From Rhizobium bangladeshense (GTDB taxonomy: Bacteria; Pseudomonadota; Alphaproteobacteria; Rhizobiales; Rhizobiaceae): a stretch of DNA of 64,000 nt. The notes beneath the pieces are model-generated. The model ran no database searches, was not told the DNA's origin, and worked only from the letters and a program-made list of their open reading frames with translations. The position numbers were made by a program, and so were the translations under genes. Location of the stretch: the NCBI RefSeq assembly GCF_001662075.1, contig NZ_LYPL01000009.1, forward strand, positions 62,001 through 126,000, read 5' to 3'. Shown piece after piece: positions 18,264 to 26,405 of this stretch; positions within the stretch are counted from its first letter, which is position 1, and the number at the start of each line of letters is the position of its first letter.

Positions 18264-19721
18264 TTATGCGGCCGGCCTCATAAGTCGCTGAATTCTCATC
18301 ATATCCTCGCGAAAGCGCGCCATCTCCTCCGCCTTCAGCCGTTCGTCGGGAATGCGCAGCAGATAGGACGGATGTACCGTGACGAAGAGCGTGCGCCCTC
18401 CTTCGATCGCCATTGCCTTTCCCCTGACGTCCTGAAGGCGGCCTTTCAAATCGGTCAGCGCCGCAAGCGCCGTCGCCCCCATGGCAACGATCAGCTTCGG
18501 CTTGACGAGCGCCAATTCCAGATCGAGCCACCAGCGGCAATGCTTCACCTCGCCCGTAGTGGGCTTCTGGTGGATGCGCCGCTTGCCGCGCGGCTCGTAT
18601 TTAAAATGCTTGACGGCATTGGTGACGTAAAGCGTCGACCGATCGATGCCCGCCTCCGCAATTACCTGATCGAAAAGCCTGCCCGCCGGACCGACGAAGG
18701 GGCGTCCTGCAATATCCTCCTGATCGCCCGGCTGCTCGCCGACGAACACGACCTCCGCATCGCGCGGCCCCTCCCCGAACACCGTCTGCGTCGCATTGGC
18801 GTGAAGCGGACAGCGCGTGCAAACGGCAGCCTCTGTGCGCAGCGCTTCCAGCGTGCCCGCCGGAAGCTCGGGCTCGGCGGGAAGATTGCGCGCAGCCTGC
18901 TGCAGCCGGTCGTGAAAAGGCAAGGATTGCGTTGCCTCTCTTGCCGCCATCTCCCGCACCTTGCTTTCGGCCGATGCAATCAAGCCGGGAATGAGATCGG
19001 CCTCCGGCAGGTTTTTCCAATATTTCTTCGGCATCTCCGCCTGCATCGCCTTCACCTTCAACCGGGCCGGATTGAAAATATTGGCGTAATAGGTGCGCCA
19101 GAGCTCATCGGTGGCATCGCTGAGATTGGGCTTTTCGCAGGGTTCATCGGCGATCGTCAGCCGCTCGCCGTTCCAGGCGGCCGACCCCTTGGGCGTTGCG
19201 ATCAGCCAGTCCATGTCGTTGAAACGTCGCTGGAAGAAGGGCGCCGTCTGCCTGACGATATGATGGTCCGGCTCGAACCAGGCGATGAATTTTCGCCGCC
19301 CTGCGGAAACAGCGCCAACCTCCTTGAAGCGGACGAAGGCCGTCATCTTGTGGGCGTCGCGATGCACGTTTTTCGCCATCAGCCTGGCACGCACGACATC
19401 CTCGTCGGACGTTACCTCAAGCAGCTGCCGGTCCAACTGCAGCCGCCAGAGCAGGCGATAAAGCAGCGAGAAGCGCGCCGGATCGGAATGGCAGAGCACC
19501 GCCTCGGCGAGCTCGATGAAGGTGGGCGGTACTGTCATCGGCTTGCGTGATGCCGCCGGCGCCGGCGGCATGGCGTCGCGTTGAAAGGAAAGATCGGCCT
19601 CTGCGGTTTTTTCGCGCCACTCGATCTCCTCAGGCAAAATGCCAGCCGCCGCCAAGGCGCGCGCGGCATCACGCCATTCGCCAAGATCTCCGCGTCCTGC
19701 GAGCACGACCCGGCGCATCAC
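18264..19721 (-). CDS. DUF4130 - UdgX (covalent uracil-DNA glycosylase) fusion protein
   Basis: The 485-residue protein has two parts. Residues about 1-260 match DUF4130, an uncharacterised domain usually paired with a radical SAM DNA-repair protein. Residues about 285-485 are a uracil-DNA glycosylase of the UdgX type: CTRCPLH (C301, C304, iron-sulfur ligands), the UdgX signature GEQPGDQED (328-336), NAVKHFKY, the diagnostic loop KRRIH (380-384) with H384, C395, and HPSYLLR (450-456). In mycobacterial UdgX the KRRIH histidine bonds covalently to the abasic site after uracil removal. Its stop-proximal partner starts 4 nt inside it, so translation is coupled to the radical SAM gene upstream. 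Confidence 0.9.
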   Translation of the reverse strand: MMRRVVLAGRGDLGEWRDAARALAAAGILPEEIEWREKTAEADLSFQRDAMPPAPAASRKPMTVPPTFIELAEAVLCHSDPARFSLLYRLLWRLQLDRQLLEVTSDEDVVRARLMAKNVHRDAHKMTAFVRFKEVGAVSAGRRKFIAWFEPDHHIVRQTAPFFQRRFNDMDWLIATPKGSAAWNGERLTIADEPCEKPNLSDATDELWRTYYANIFNPARLKVKAMQAEMPKKYWKNLPEADLIPGLIASAESKVREMAAREATQSLPFHDRLQQAARNLPAEPELPAGTLEALRTEAAVCTRCPLHANATQTVFGEGPRDAEVVFVGEQPGDQEDIAGRPFVGPAGRLFDQVIAEAGIDRSTLYVTNAVKHFKYEPRGKRRIHQKPTTGEVKHCRWWLDLELALVKPKLIVAMGATALAALTDLKGRLQDVRGKAMAIEGGRTLFVTVHPSYLLRIPDERLKAEEMARFREDMMRIQRLMRPAA

Positions 19722-20962
19722 AGCAACGACAATTGTTCAGGCTGCGGCTCGAACATGGCGCGAAGATCCGGCCTATCGATCAACCGTCGCGGCGACCATC
19801 CTTCCGCCGAGATGAACGACTGGACCTTCTTGATTGAAACGCCGAGCCGCGAGAGATCATCGAGCCGCAGACGGCGAAAGCGGCGCGCCGAAACGATCGC
19901 TTTGACGGTCTTCGTCCCAAGGCCGGGCACACGCAGCAGCCGTTCACGCTCAGCCTGGTTGATATCGACGGGGAATTCGGCCCGGTTGGCAAGCGCCCAG
20001 GCAAGCTTCGGGTCGAGGTTGAGATCGAGCATGCCGCCCGCCTGATTGGCGGTGATCTCGTCGATGCCGAAACCATAGAAACGGTAAAGCCAGTCGGCCT
20101 GATAGAGCCGATGTTCGCGCATCAGCGGCGGCTTGATCAGCGGCAGGTTTTTCGACGAATCCGGGATCGGGCTGAAGGCGGAATAATAGACGCGCTTGAG
20201 GCCGTAGCTGCTATAGAGCCGGCCGCTGGTCGCAAGGATGGTCGCGTCACTCGCGCCGTCGGCGCCGACGATCATCTGCGTGCTCTGCCCGGCCGGGACA
20301 AAACGCTGGCGTTTCTTGCTTTTCAGTGTCGGCTCGCCGGCGGCCTCGATCTTCAGCCTGAGATGAGCCATCGATCGCCGGATATTGGCGGGCTTCTTTT
20401 CCGGCGCGAAACGGCTGATGCCGTTATCCGTCGGCAGCTCGATATTGAGCGACAGCCGGTCGGCATAAAGCCCCGCCTCCTCGATCAACCGCGGCGACGC
20501 CTCGGGGATCGATTTCAGATGGATATAACCGCGGAAATCATGCGTCACCCGCAGTTCGCGCACGATGCGGACCATCTCCTCCATCGTGTAATCGGACGAA
20601 CGGATAATGCCGGAGGAAAGGAAGAGGCCTTCGATATAGTTGCGGCGGTAGAATTCCAGCGTCAGCCAGATCACCTCCTCCGGCGTAAAACGCGCCCGTT
20701 CGACATTGCTCGACGAGCGATTGACGCAATATGCGCAGTCGTAAATGCAGAAATTGGTCAGCAGGAGCTTCAGGAGCGAAATGCATCGCCCATCGGGCGC
20801 ATAGGCATGGCAGATGCCGGATCCCTCGGTCGAACCGAGCCCGCCTCTTGTGCCCGAGTCGCGTTTCACCGTGCCGCTGGAGGCGCAGGAAGCGTCATAT
20901 TTCGCGGCATCGGACAGGATGGCCAAGCGTTCGGCAAGCGACTTCTTCATTCCTATGTTCAC
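19718..20962 (-). CDS. Putative DNA modification/repair radical SAM protein (SplB-like)
   Basis: The 414-residue protein has the radical SAM cluster motif FCIYDCAYC (C72, C76, C79), a DGRCISLLKLLLTN lead-in typical of this subfamily, and a C-terminal helix-hairpin-helix DNA-binding motif (LLRVPGLGTKTVKAIVSARR, near 325-345). It resembles spore photoproduct lyase-like proteins and the family annotated as putative DNA modification/repair radical SAM proteins; the lesion repaired is not known. It overlaps the downstream DUF4130-UdgX gene by 4 nt, forming a two-gene operon. No LexA-type box was identified upstream by eye. Confidence 0.9.
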   Translation of the reverse strand: MNIGMKKSLAERLAILSDAAKYDASCASSGTVKRDSGTRGGLGSTEGSGICHAYAPDGRCISLLKLLLTNFCIYDCAYCVNRSSSNVERARFTPEEVIWLTLEFYRRNYIEGLFLSSGIIRSSDYTMEEMVRIVRELRVTHDFRGYIHLKSIPEASPRLIEEAGLYADRLSLNIELPTDNGISRFAPEKKPANIRRSMAHLRLKIEAAGEPTLKSKKRQRFVPAGQSTQMIVGADGASDATILATSGRLYSSYGLKRVYYSAFSPIPDSSKNLPLIKPPLMREHRLYQADWLYRFYGFGIDEITANQAGGMLDLNLDPKLAWALANRAEFPVDINQAERERLLRVPGLGTKTVKAIVSARRFRRLRLDDLSRLGVSIKKVQSFISAEGWSPRRLIDRPDLRAMFEPQPEQLSLL

Positions 20963-21201
20963 TATATGTTCTAATTTACGATGTCAATCAGGGCCCATTC
21001 GCCGCTGCCCGATTTTCAGGCGCATCACCTGCTATCGGGGGGGTTGCGTTGCGTTTATCCGAATTTTCTGGAAATCGGCCTTGGCGATCTGCTATAAGCA
21101 CTTAACTAGGATTGTGGCACGGTTCCGAAGCTCCCCTTCGGGACCTGTTTTCTTTTGTGTTTGCGCCTGACGTGCCGATACAAGGAGTGAAGGACAGAAA
21201 A

Positions 21202-21678
21202 ATGGTTGAAAAGGTACCGATGACACAGGGTGGTTTCGTCAAGCTGCAGGAAGAACTGCGCTGGCGTCAGCAGGAGGAGCGCCCCCGAATCATCGAGGCG
21301 ATCGCCGAAGCCCGTGCCCATGGCGACCTTTCCGAAAACGCCGAATATCACGCTGCCAAGGAAGCCCAGAGCCACAATGAAGGCCGCATCAGCGAGCTGG
21401 AAGACCTGACGGCGCGCGCCGAGGTCATCGACCTCACGAAGATGTCGGGCCACAAGATCAAGTTCGGCGCCAAGGTGAAGCTCGTCGACGAGGACACCGA
21501 GGAAGAAAAGACCTACCAGATCGTCGGCGACCAGGAAGCCGACGTCAAAGCCGGCCGCATCTCCATCTCCTCCCCGATCGCCCGTGCGCTAATCGGCAAG
21601 GAAGTCGGCGATTCCATCGAGGTCAACGCGCCCGGTGGCTCCAAGGCCTACGAAATCCTCCAGGTTTCCTGGGGCTGA
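21202..21678 (+). CDS. greA: Transcription elongation factor GreA
   Basis: The 158-residue protein rescues backtracked RNA polymerase by stimulating cleavage of the 3' RNA end. The N-terminal coiled coil has the acidic tip (ARAHGDLSENAEYHAAKEAQ), with D and E that reach the polymerase active site. The C-terminal domain shows SSPIARALIGKEVGD. I chose the ATG at 21202, giving exactly the usual 158 residues; AGGA lies just upstream and a stronger AAGGAG sits slightly further away. It is followed after 27 bp by an LPS glycosyltransferase gene, the order also known in Sinorhizobium. Confidence 0.97.
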   Translation: MVEKVPMTQGGFVKLQEELRWRQQEERPRIIEAIAEARAHGDLSENAEYHAAKEAQSHNEGRISELEDLTARAEVIDLTKMSGHKIKFGAKVKLVDEDTEEEKTYQIVGDQEADVKAGRISISSPIARALIGKEVGDSIEVNAPGGSKAYEILQVSWG

Positions 21679-21705
21679 TCGCCAGCCACAAACGAGACCC
21701 CTCCC

Positions 21706-22764
21706 TTGCCAGATATGCGTGACGTCGAGATCATAGCGCCCAATTTCAAGCGCCGGCTCTCCGGCGTCACGTCGACCATCGTCCAGCTCATCCCATGCCA
21801 GATCCGGCTCGGCATCCGGATCGCGACCCTCGGCCCGGGCCTGCCCGAGGACCTGCCGAAATTGAGATGGCTGCAACTTTTAAGCCTCTGGCGCCCGCCG
21901 GCACGCCGGCGTCACCGCGTCTGGCACGCCCGCCGCAACAATGAGATGGCCGTCGGCATCCTGCTCCGCCGTCTCCTGCGCATGCCGCTGAAGCTCATCT
22001 TCACCTCCGCTGCGCAGCGCCGCCACACCGCCTACACGAAATGGCTGATCCGCCGCATGGACGCGGTGATTGCGACCAGCGACCGCTCCGGCTCCTTCCT
22101 CGAGGTGCCGCACACGGTCATCCAGCATGGCGTCGACCTGTCCTTGTTCCACCCGCCGGAAACGGCGGAAGACGGCATTGCCGCGACCGGTCTGCCCGGC
22201 CGCTATCTTGTCGGCTGTTTCGGTCGGGTGCGCCATCAGAAGGGCACCGATCTCTTCGTCCGGGCGATGATCGAACTCTTGCCACAGCACCCCGAATGGA
22301 CGGCCGTCGTCTCCGGCCGGGTGACGGCGGAGCACGTGGGCTTCGGCGACAAGCTCAAGGCCGATGTCGCCGCCGCAGGCCTTAGCGACCGCATCCTCTT
22401 CCTCGGCGAAGTGCCCGATATCAAAGTCTGGTATCGCCGCCTGACGCTCTATGTCGCCCCCTCCCGCAACGAGGGCTTCGGCTTGACACCGCTCGAAGCC
22501 ATGGCTTCGCGAACGGCGGTGGTGGCATCGGATGCCGGCGCCTATGCCGAACTCATCGCCGAGGGCGAGACCGGCTCGGTGGTCGCCGCCGGCGACGGTG
22601 AGGCGCTTACACGGGCGATCGCGCCCTATATCGCAGATCCCGCGCTGGCGATCGCCCATGGCGAGAATGCCCTGCGCCATGTCCGGGCGCATTTTGCGCT
22701 GGAGAAGGAAGCAACCGCGATCGGCGCCGTTTACGACCGCCTTCTCGGCGGCAATCGCGGCTGA
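21706..22764 (+). CDS. lpcC: LPS core mannosyltransferase-like glycosyltransferase (LpcC/LpsB type)
   Basis: The 352-residue GT-B enzyme (GT4 family) shows the opening IIAPNFKRRLSGVTSTIVQL that marks the rhizobial LpcC/LpsB group, then GCFGRVRHQKGTDLF at the donor domain and the EX7E-type motif PSRNEGFGLTPLEAMAS. LpcC adds mannose to the Kdo of the LPS core at the inner face of the inner membrane. The frame can start at TTG 21706 or ATG 21715; I cannot decide between them. It lies downstream of greA, possibly co-transcribed, and a long inverted repeat ends the unit at 22912. Confidence 0.85.
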   Translation: MPDMRDVEIIAPNFKRRLSGVTSTIVQLIPCQIRLGIRIATLGPGLPEDLPKLRWLQLLSLWRPPARRRHRVWHARRNNEMAVGILLRRLLRMPLKLIFTSAAQRRHTAYTKWLIRRMDAVIATSDRSGSFLEVPHTVIQHGVDLSLFHPPETAEDGIAATGLPGRYLVGCFGRVRHQKGTDLFVRAMIELLPQHPEWTAVVSGRVTAEHVGFGDKLKADVAAAGLSDRILFLGEVPDIKVWYRRLTLYVAPSRNEGFGLTPLEAMASRTAVVASDAGAYAELIAEGETGSVVAAGDGEALTRAIAPYIADPALAIAHGENALRHVRAHFALEKEATAIGAVYDRLLGGNRG

Positions 22765-22814
22765 CGCGAACGAGAAACGGCCCGTTGGAGCTCTGAAACG
22801 GCCGCCAAGTCCTC

Positions 22815-22848
22815 TTTCGTCATGCTCGGGCTTGTCCCGAGCATCTGC
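22815..22848. repeat. Rhizobial dispersed palindrome (TCATGCTCGGG type), copy 1
   Basis: The 34-bp element contains the inverse repeat TGCTCGGG ... CCCGAGCA. A near-identical copy occurs at 55207-55239, with the same leading TTTCGTCA and trailing TCTGC. Both are intergenic. Such hairpins are spread through rhizobial genomes. It sits between the convergent lpcC and dctA genes. Confidence 0.7.
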
Positions 22849-22911
22849 CACCGTTCGATAGGGCAGCAGATCCTCGGCACAAGCCGAGTAGAGAACGAGA
22901 TATCAACAAGC

Positions 22912-22938
22912 CAACGGCCCGTGCGATACGGGCCGTTG
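22912..22938. terminator. Bidirectional hairpin between lpcC and dctA
   Basis: CAACGGCCCGT (22912-22922) and ACGGGCCGTTG (22928-22938) form an exact 11-bp stem with a 5-nt loop. It lies between the convergent stops of lpcC and dctA. T-runs are poor on both strands, so termination strength is uncertain. Confidence 0.5.
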
Positions 22939-22966
22939 CAAATGTCCAAGACTGATGAGTGGCCGA

Positions 22967-24301
22967 TTATTCCGCCGGTTGCAGCCCGGCCGCCGGAGCC
23001 GTCTCTTCCGCCTGGCCGCCGAGCGCCGCTGCGAGCTGCGCGGTATCCAGCTCCTTTTCCCAGCGTGCCACGACGATCGTCGCCACGGCATTGCCGACGA
23101 GGTTGGTCAGCGCCCGGCATTCCGACATGAAACGGTCGATGCCGAGGATGAGCGCCATGCCGGCGACCGGCACGGAGGGCACGACGGAGAGTGTCGCGGC
23201 AAGGGTGATGAAACCGGCGCCGGTGATGCCAGCCGCACCCTTCGAGCTCAGCATCGCCACCAGGAGGAGCAGGATCTGGTCGCCCCAGGAGAGCTGGATG
23301 CCGGTTGCCTGGGCTATGAACAGGGCTGCCAGCGTCATATAGATGTTGGTGCCGTCCAGATTGAAGGAATAGCCGGTCGGAACGACAAGGCCGACGACCG
23401 AGCGCTTGCAGCCGGCCTTTTCCATCTTGTTCATCAGGCCCGGAAGCGCGGCCTCGGAAGACGAGGTGCCGAGAACCAGCAGCAGCTCTTCCTTGATGTA
23501 ACGCAGCAGCGCCAGGATCGAGAAGCCGTTATAGCGGGCAACCGCTCCTAGCACGACGAGAACGAAGAGCAGTGAGGTGATGTAGAAGGTGCCGATCAGC
23601 ATGGCGAGATTGGCGATCGAACCGATGCCGTACTTGCCGATGGTGAAGGCCATGGCGCCGAAGGCGCCGATCGGGGCGGCCTTCATCAGAATGGCGACGA
23701 GCTTGAAGATCGGAGCCGTCAGGGCGTTGAGGATGTTGATGACCGGTTCGCCCTTTTCACCAACCATGGCGAGCGCGATGCCGAAGAGCACCGAGAAGAA
23801 CAGCACCTGCAGGATGTCGCCGTCGGCAAAGGCGCCGACGATCGTCGTCGGGATGATATTCGTGAGGAAGCCGACGATGCTCTGCTCATGCGCTTTCTCA
23901 GCGAAGGTGGCGACGGCCTTCGGGTCGAGCGATGCCGGATCGATGTTCATCCCGGCGCCGGGCTGGACGACGTTGGCGACGACCATGCCGATGACGAGCG
24001 CCAGCGTCGAGAAGGTCAGGAAGTACAGCATCGCCTTGCCAGCGACGCGGCCGACCTTCTTCAGGTCGCTCATGCCGGCAATGCCGGTGGCCACCGTCAG
24101 AAAGATCACCGGCGCGATGACCATCTTCACCAGCTTGATGAAGGCATCGCCGAGCGGCTTCAGCTGCGTGCCGAGTTCGGGATAGAAATGGCCGAGCAGG
24201 ATGCCTGCGGCGATAGCCGCGAGAACCTGGACATAGAGATGGGAATAGAAGGGCTTGCTGCCCTTGCTGTCTGCGACTGCATCGAGTGGTGCTGCGATCA
24301 T
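22967..24301 (-). CDS. dctA: C4-dicarboxylate transporter DctA
   Basis: The 444-residue symporter of the DAACS family imports succinate, fumarate and malate with protons or Na+ and feeds bacteroids during nitrogen fixation. Family hallmarks are the serine-rich re-entrant loop (LGTSSSEAALPGLMNKME), the PTGYSFNLDGTNIYMTL motif in helix 7 and the helix 8 SKGAAGITGAGFITLAATL. It diverges from dctB. A sigma-54 promoter lies about 80 bp upstream, with two DctD-like dyads beyond it, so expression should need RpoN and phosphorylated DctD. Confidence 0.97.
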   Translation of the reverse strand: MIAAPLDAVADSKGSKPFYSHLYVQVLAAIAAGILLGHFYPELGTQLKPLGDAFIKLVKMVIAPVIFLTVATGIAGMSDLKKVGRVAGKAMLYFLTFSTLALVIGMVVANVVQPGAGMNIDPASLDPKAVATFAEKAHEQSIVGFLTNIIPTTIVGAFADGDILQVLFFSVLFGIALAMVGEKGEPVINILNALTAPIFKLVAILMKAAPIGAFGAMAFTIGKYGIGSIANLAMLIGTFYITSLLFVLVVLGAVARYNGFSILALLRYIKEELLLVLGTSSSEAALPGLMNKMEKAGCKRSVVGLVVPTGYSFNLDGTNIYMTLAALFIAQATGIQLSWGDQILLLLVAMLSSKGAAGITGAGFITLAATLSVVPSVPVAGMALILGIDRFMSECRALTNLVGNAVATIVVARWEKELDTAQLAAALGGQAEETAPAAGLQPAE

Positions 24302-24393
24302 GATGTCCTCCTAAAGGCTCGTCCGGAACGAACTCCGGCCTCCCGAGCCGTTCGCTTCAATCCAACAGCTGAGCCGTTGTTGCGCTGTTCTTC

Positions 24394-24408
24394 GCAATCG
24401 CCGTGCCA
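24394..24408 (-). promoter_or_regulatory. Sigma-54 (RpoN) promoter of dctA
   Basis: On the minus strand the sequence is TGGCACGGCGATTGC, an essentially perfect -24/-12 element (TGGCACG-N4-TTGC). Transcription would start near 24383, about 80 nt before the dctA ATG. This matches established RpoN/DctD control of dctA in Rhizobium. Confidence 0.9.
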
Positions 24409-24481
24409 GTTTCGCGGCTTCCGCCTAAGTGATTGTGTTTTCTTCAAAAAAGTTTTTTGTCGGGCCGGCAACCCACCCCGC

Positions 24482-24501
24482 CAATGCGAAAACCCACACA
24501 A
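24482..24501 (-). promoter_or_regulatory. Probable promoter-proximal DctD binding site
   Basis: The minus-strand sequence TTGTGTGGGTTTTCGCATTG has dyad ends TGTG...GCAT and aligns base for base with the second site at 24515-24534 (TTGTGY-N3-TTTYC-GCAY pattern). It lies about 84 bp upstream of the -24 element. Two tandem DctD sites upstream of dctA are established for R. leguminosarum and S. meliloti; assignment of these bases is by eye. Confidence 0.65.
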
Positions 24502-24514
24502 ATCCATTTGCGTC

Positions 24515-24534
24515 TCGTGCGGAAAAATGCACAA
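24515..24534 (-). promoter_or_regulatory. Probable promoter-distal DctD binding site
   Basis: The minus-strand sequence TTGTGCATTTTTCCGCACGA is a better dyad (TGTGC...GCACG) than the proximal site. The centres of the two sites are 33 bp apart, close to three helical turns, so two DctD dimers would sit on the same DNA face. The proposed dctB start codon (24527) lies inside this site. Confidence 0.7.
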
Positions 24535-26401
24535 ATCCGCCATGTCCTTGTCAGTCTCGCAAAGGCTTTGGCCCTCCCTGCCCTTGCACCACCGCATTCG
24601 CCGAATGTGGTGGGCCTATGCCGTGCTCGCGCTTTCAGCCGTCGCTGCAAGTCTCTTCGCGGGCGGCGAGGTCGGCCGGCGCCGGGCGGAAGCGGCCCTG
24701 GAGGAACAGGCCCGCACCGATGCGAGGATGAACGTGGCGCTGCTGCGCACGGTCCTGGAGAAATACCGGGCGCTGCCCTTCGTGCTGTCGCAAGATACCG
24801 CGCTCGCCGCCGCCCTGGCGGGACGCGACGCCGGCACGTTTGAGCAGTTGAGCCGGAAGCTTGAGACACTGGCCGCCGGTACGAAGGCTGCCGTCATCTA
24901 TGTCATCGACAAGGACGGCATCGCGGTTTCGGCCAGCAACTGGCGCGAACCGACGAGCTTCGTCGGCAACGACTATCGCTTCCGCGAATATTTTCAGGGC
25001 GCAGTCGCTCAAGGGCAGGCCGAGCATTTCGCCCTCGGCACCGTCAGCAAGAAGCCCGGTCTTTATATTTCCGAGCGGATATCAGGCAGCGACGGTCTCC
25101 TGGGCGTCGTCGTCGTAAAGCTGGAATTCGACGATGTCGAGGCGGATTGGCATGCCTCGGGCGCCCCGTCCTACGTCATCGACGATCGCGGCATCGTCCT
25201 CATCACCAGCATTCCCTCCTGGCGGTTCATGACGATCAGCCGCATTGCCGAGGATGGGCTGACCGCGATCCGCGACAGCCTTCAATTCGGTGACGCGCCG
25301 CTTCAGCCGTTGCCGCTCGATATCATCAGGCACCTTGGCGACGGGCTTGATGTCGTCGAAATCGTCACGCCCGGCGGCGCCGGTAAGACCAGCTTTCTCA
25401 ATGTCGGGATGCCGATCCCTGCGACGGGCTGGCATCTGCAGCATCTTGTTGCATTGGGGCCGTCCGTCGATGCGGCGGTCCGCGAAACGCGGATGCTGGC
25501 GCTGCTCTTGCTTTTGCCGCTCCTGGCCGGCGCAGCCTTCCTGTTGCGCCGCCGCCAGACGATTACGCTAAGGATTTTCAGGGAGCAGCAGGCGCGCGAA
25601 GAACTGGAACAGCGTGTGGCCGAGCGGACGCTGGATCTCAGCCAGGCGCGGGATCGCCTGCAGGCCGAGATCGCCGGTCATCGCAGCACCGAGCAGAAGC
25701 TGCAGGCGGTGCAGCAGGATCTGGTGCAGGCTAACCGGCTGGCAATCCTGGGCCAGGTTGCCGCCGGTGTCGCCCATGAGATCAACCAGCCGGTGGCGAC
25801 CATCCGCGCCTATGCGGACAATGCCCGCACCTTCCTCGACCGCGGCCAGACGACGCCCGCCGCTGAAAATCTTCAGAACATCGCCGCACTGACGGAGCGC
25901 ATAGGCTCGATTACCGAGGAGCTGAAGACCTTTGCCCGCAAGGGCCGCGGCGGCGCCGAGCCGACAGGCTTGAAGGACGTCATCGAGGGGGCGGTGATGC
26001 TGTTGCGCAGCCGCTTTGCCGGCCGCATGGATACGCTGGACATCGAGTTGCCGCCTGCCGAACTGCAGGTTATGGGCAACCGGATCCGCCTCGAGCAGGT
26101 GCTGATCAACCTGCTTCAGAACGCGCTGGAGGCCGTGGCGCCGAAGGCCGAAGAGGGGCGCGTCGAGGTCAGGACATCGGCCGATGCGGAGACGGTGACG
26201 CTGACGGTTGCCGACAACGGCCCCGGCATTTCGCCTGAAATCCGCAAAGGCCTGTTCACGCCGTTCAACACATCGAAGGAAAAAGGTCTCGGCCTCGGGC
26301 TTGTCATCTCCAAGGATATCGTCGGCGATTACGACGGCCGAATGGAAGTTGAGAGCGATGGCGACGGCAGCCGGTTCATCGTTCATCTGAGGAAGGCTTG
26401 A
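24527..26401 (+). CDS. dctB: C4-dicarboxylate sensor histidine kinase DctB
   Basis: The 624-residue sensor has a first membrane helix (WWAYAVLALSAVAASLFAGG, near 25-45), a periplasmic double-PAS sensor region (about 50-330, with SNWREPTSFVGNDYRFREYF) that binds dicarboxylates, a second helix (LALLLLLPLLAGAAFLL), a coiled coil (EQQAREELEQRVAERTLDLS), the H-box GVAHEINQPVATIRAYADNA and the ATP-binding N, G1 and G2 boxes (NLLQNALEA, VADNGPGIS, GLGLGLVISKDIV). Start 24527 gives the known length of about 620; ATG 24542 is an alternative. It is divergent from dctA and in an operon with dctD 4 bp downstream. Confidence 0.96.
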   Translation: MHKSAMSLSVSQRLWPSLPLHHRIRRMWWAYAVLALSAVAASLFAGGEVGRRRAEAALEEQARTDARMNVALLRTVLEKYRALPFVLSQDTALAAALAGRDAGTFEQLSRKLETLAAGTKAAVIYVIDKDGIAVSASNWREPTSFVGNDYRFREYFQGAVAQGQAEHFALGTVSKKPGLYISERISGSDGLLGVVVVKLEFDDVEADWHASGAPSYVIDDRGIVLITSIPSWRFMTISRIAEDGLTAIRDSLQFGDAPLQPLPLDIIRHLGDGLDVVEIVTPGGAGKTSFLNVGMPIPATGWHLQHLVALGPSVDAAVRETRMLALLLLLPLLAGAAFLLRRRQTITLRIFREQQAREELEQRVAERTLDLSQARDRLQAEIAGHRSTEQKLQAVQQDLVQANRLAILGQVAAGVAHEINQPVATIRAYADNARTFLDRGQTTPAAENLQNIAALTERIGSITEELKTFARKGRGGAEPTGLKDVIEGAVMLLRSRFAGRMDTLDIELPPAELQVMGNRIRLEQVLINLLQNALEAVAPKAEEGRVEVRTSADAETVTLTVADNGPGISPEIRKGLFTPFNTSKEKGLGLGLVISKDIVGDYDGRMEVESDGDGSRFIVHLRKA

Positions 26402-26405
26402 GATC

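Noticed and set aside
23888..24526. Longer DctB start inside dctA
   Set aside because: The extension is antisense to dctA and crosses the dctA promoter; starting at 24527 gives the known DctB length.
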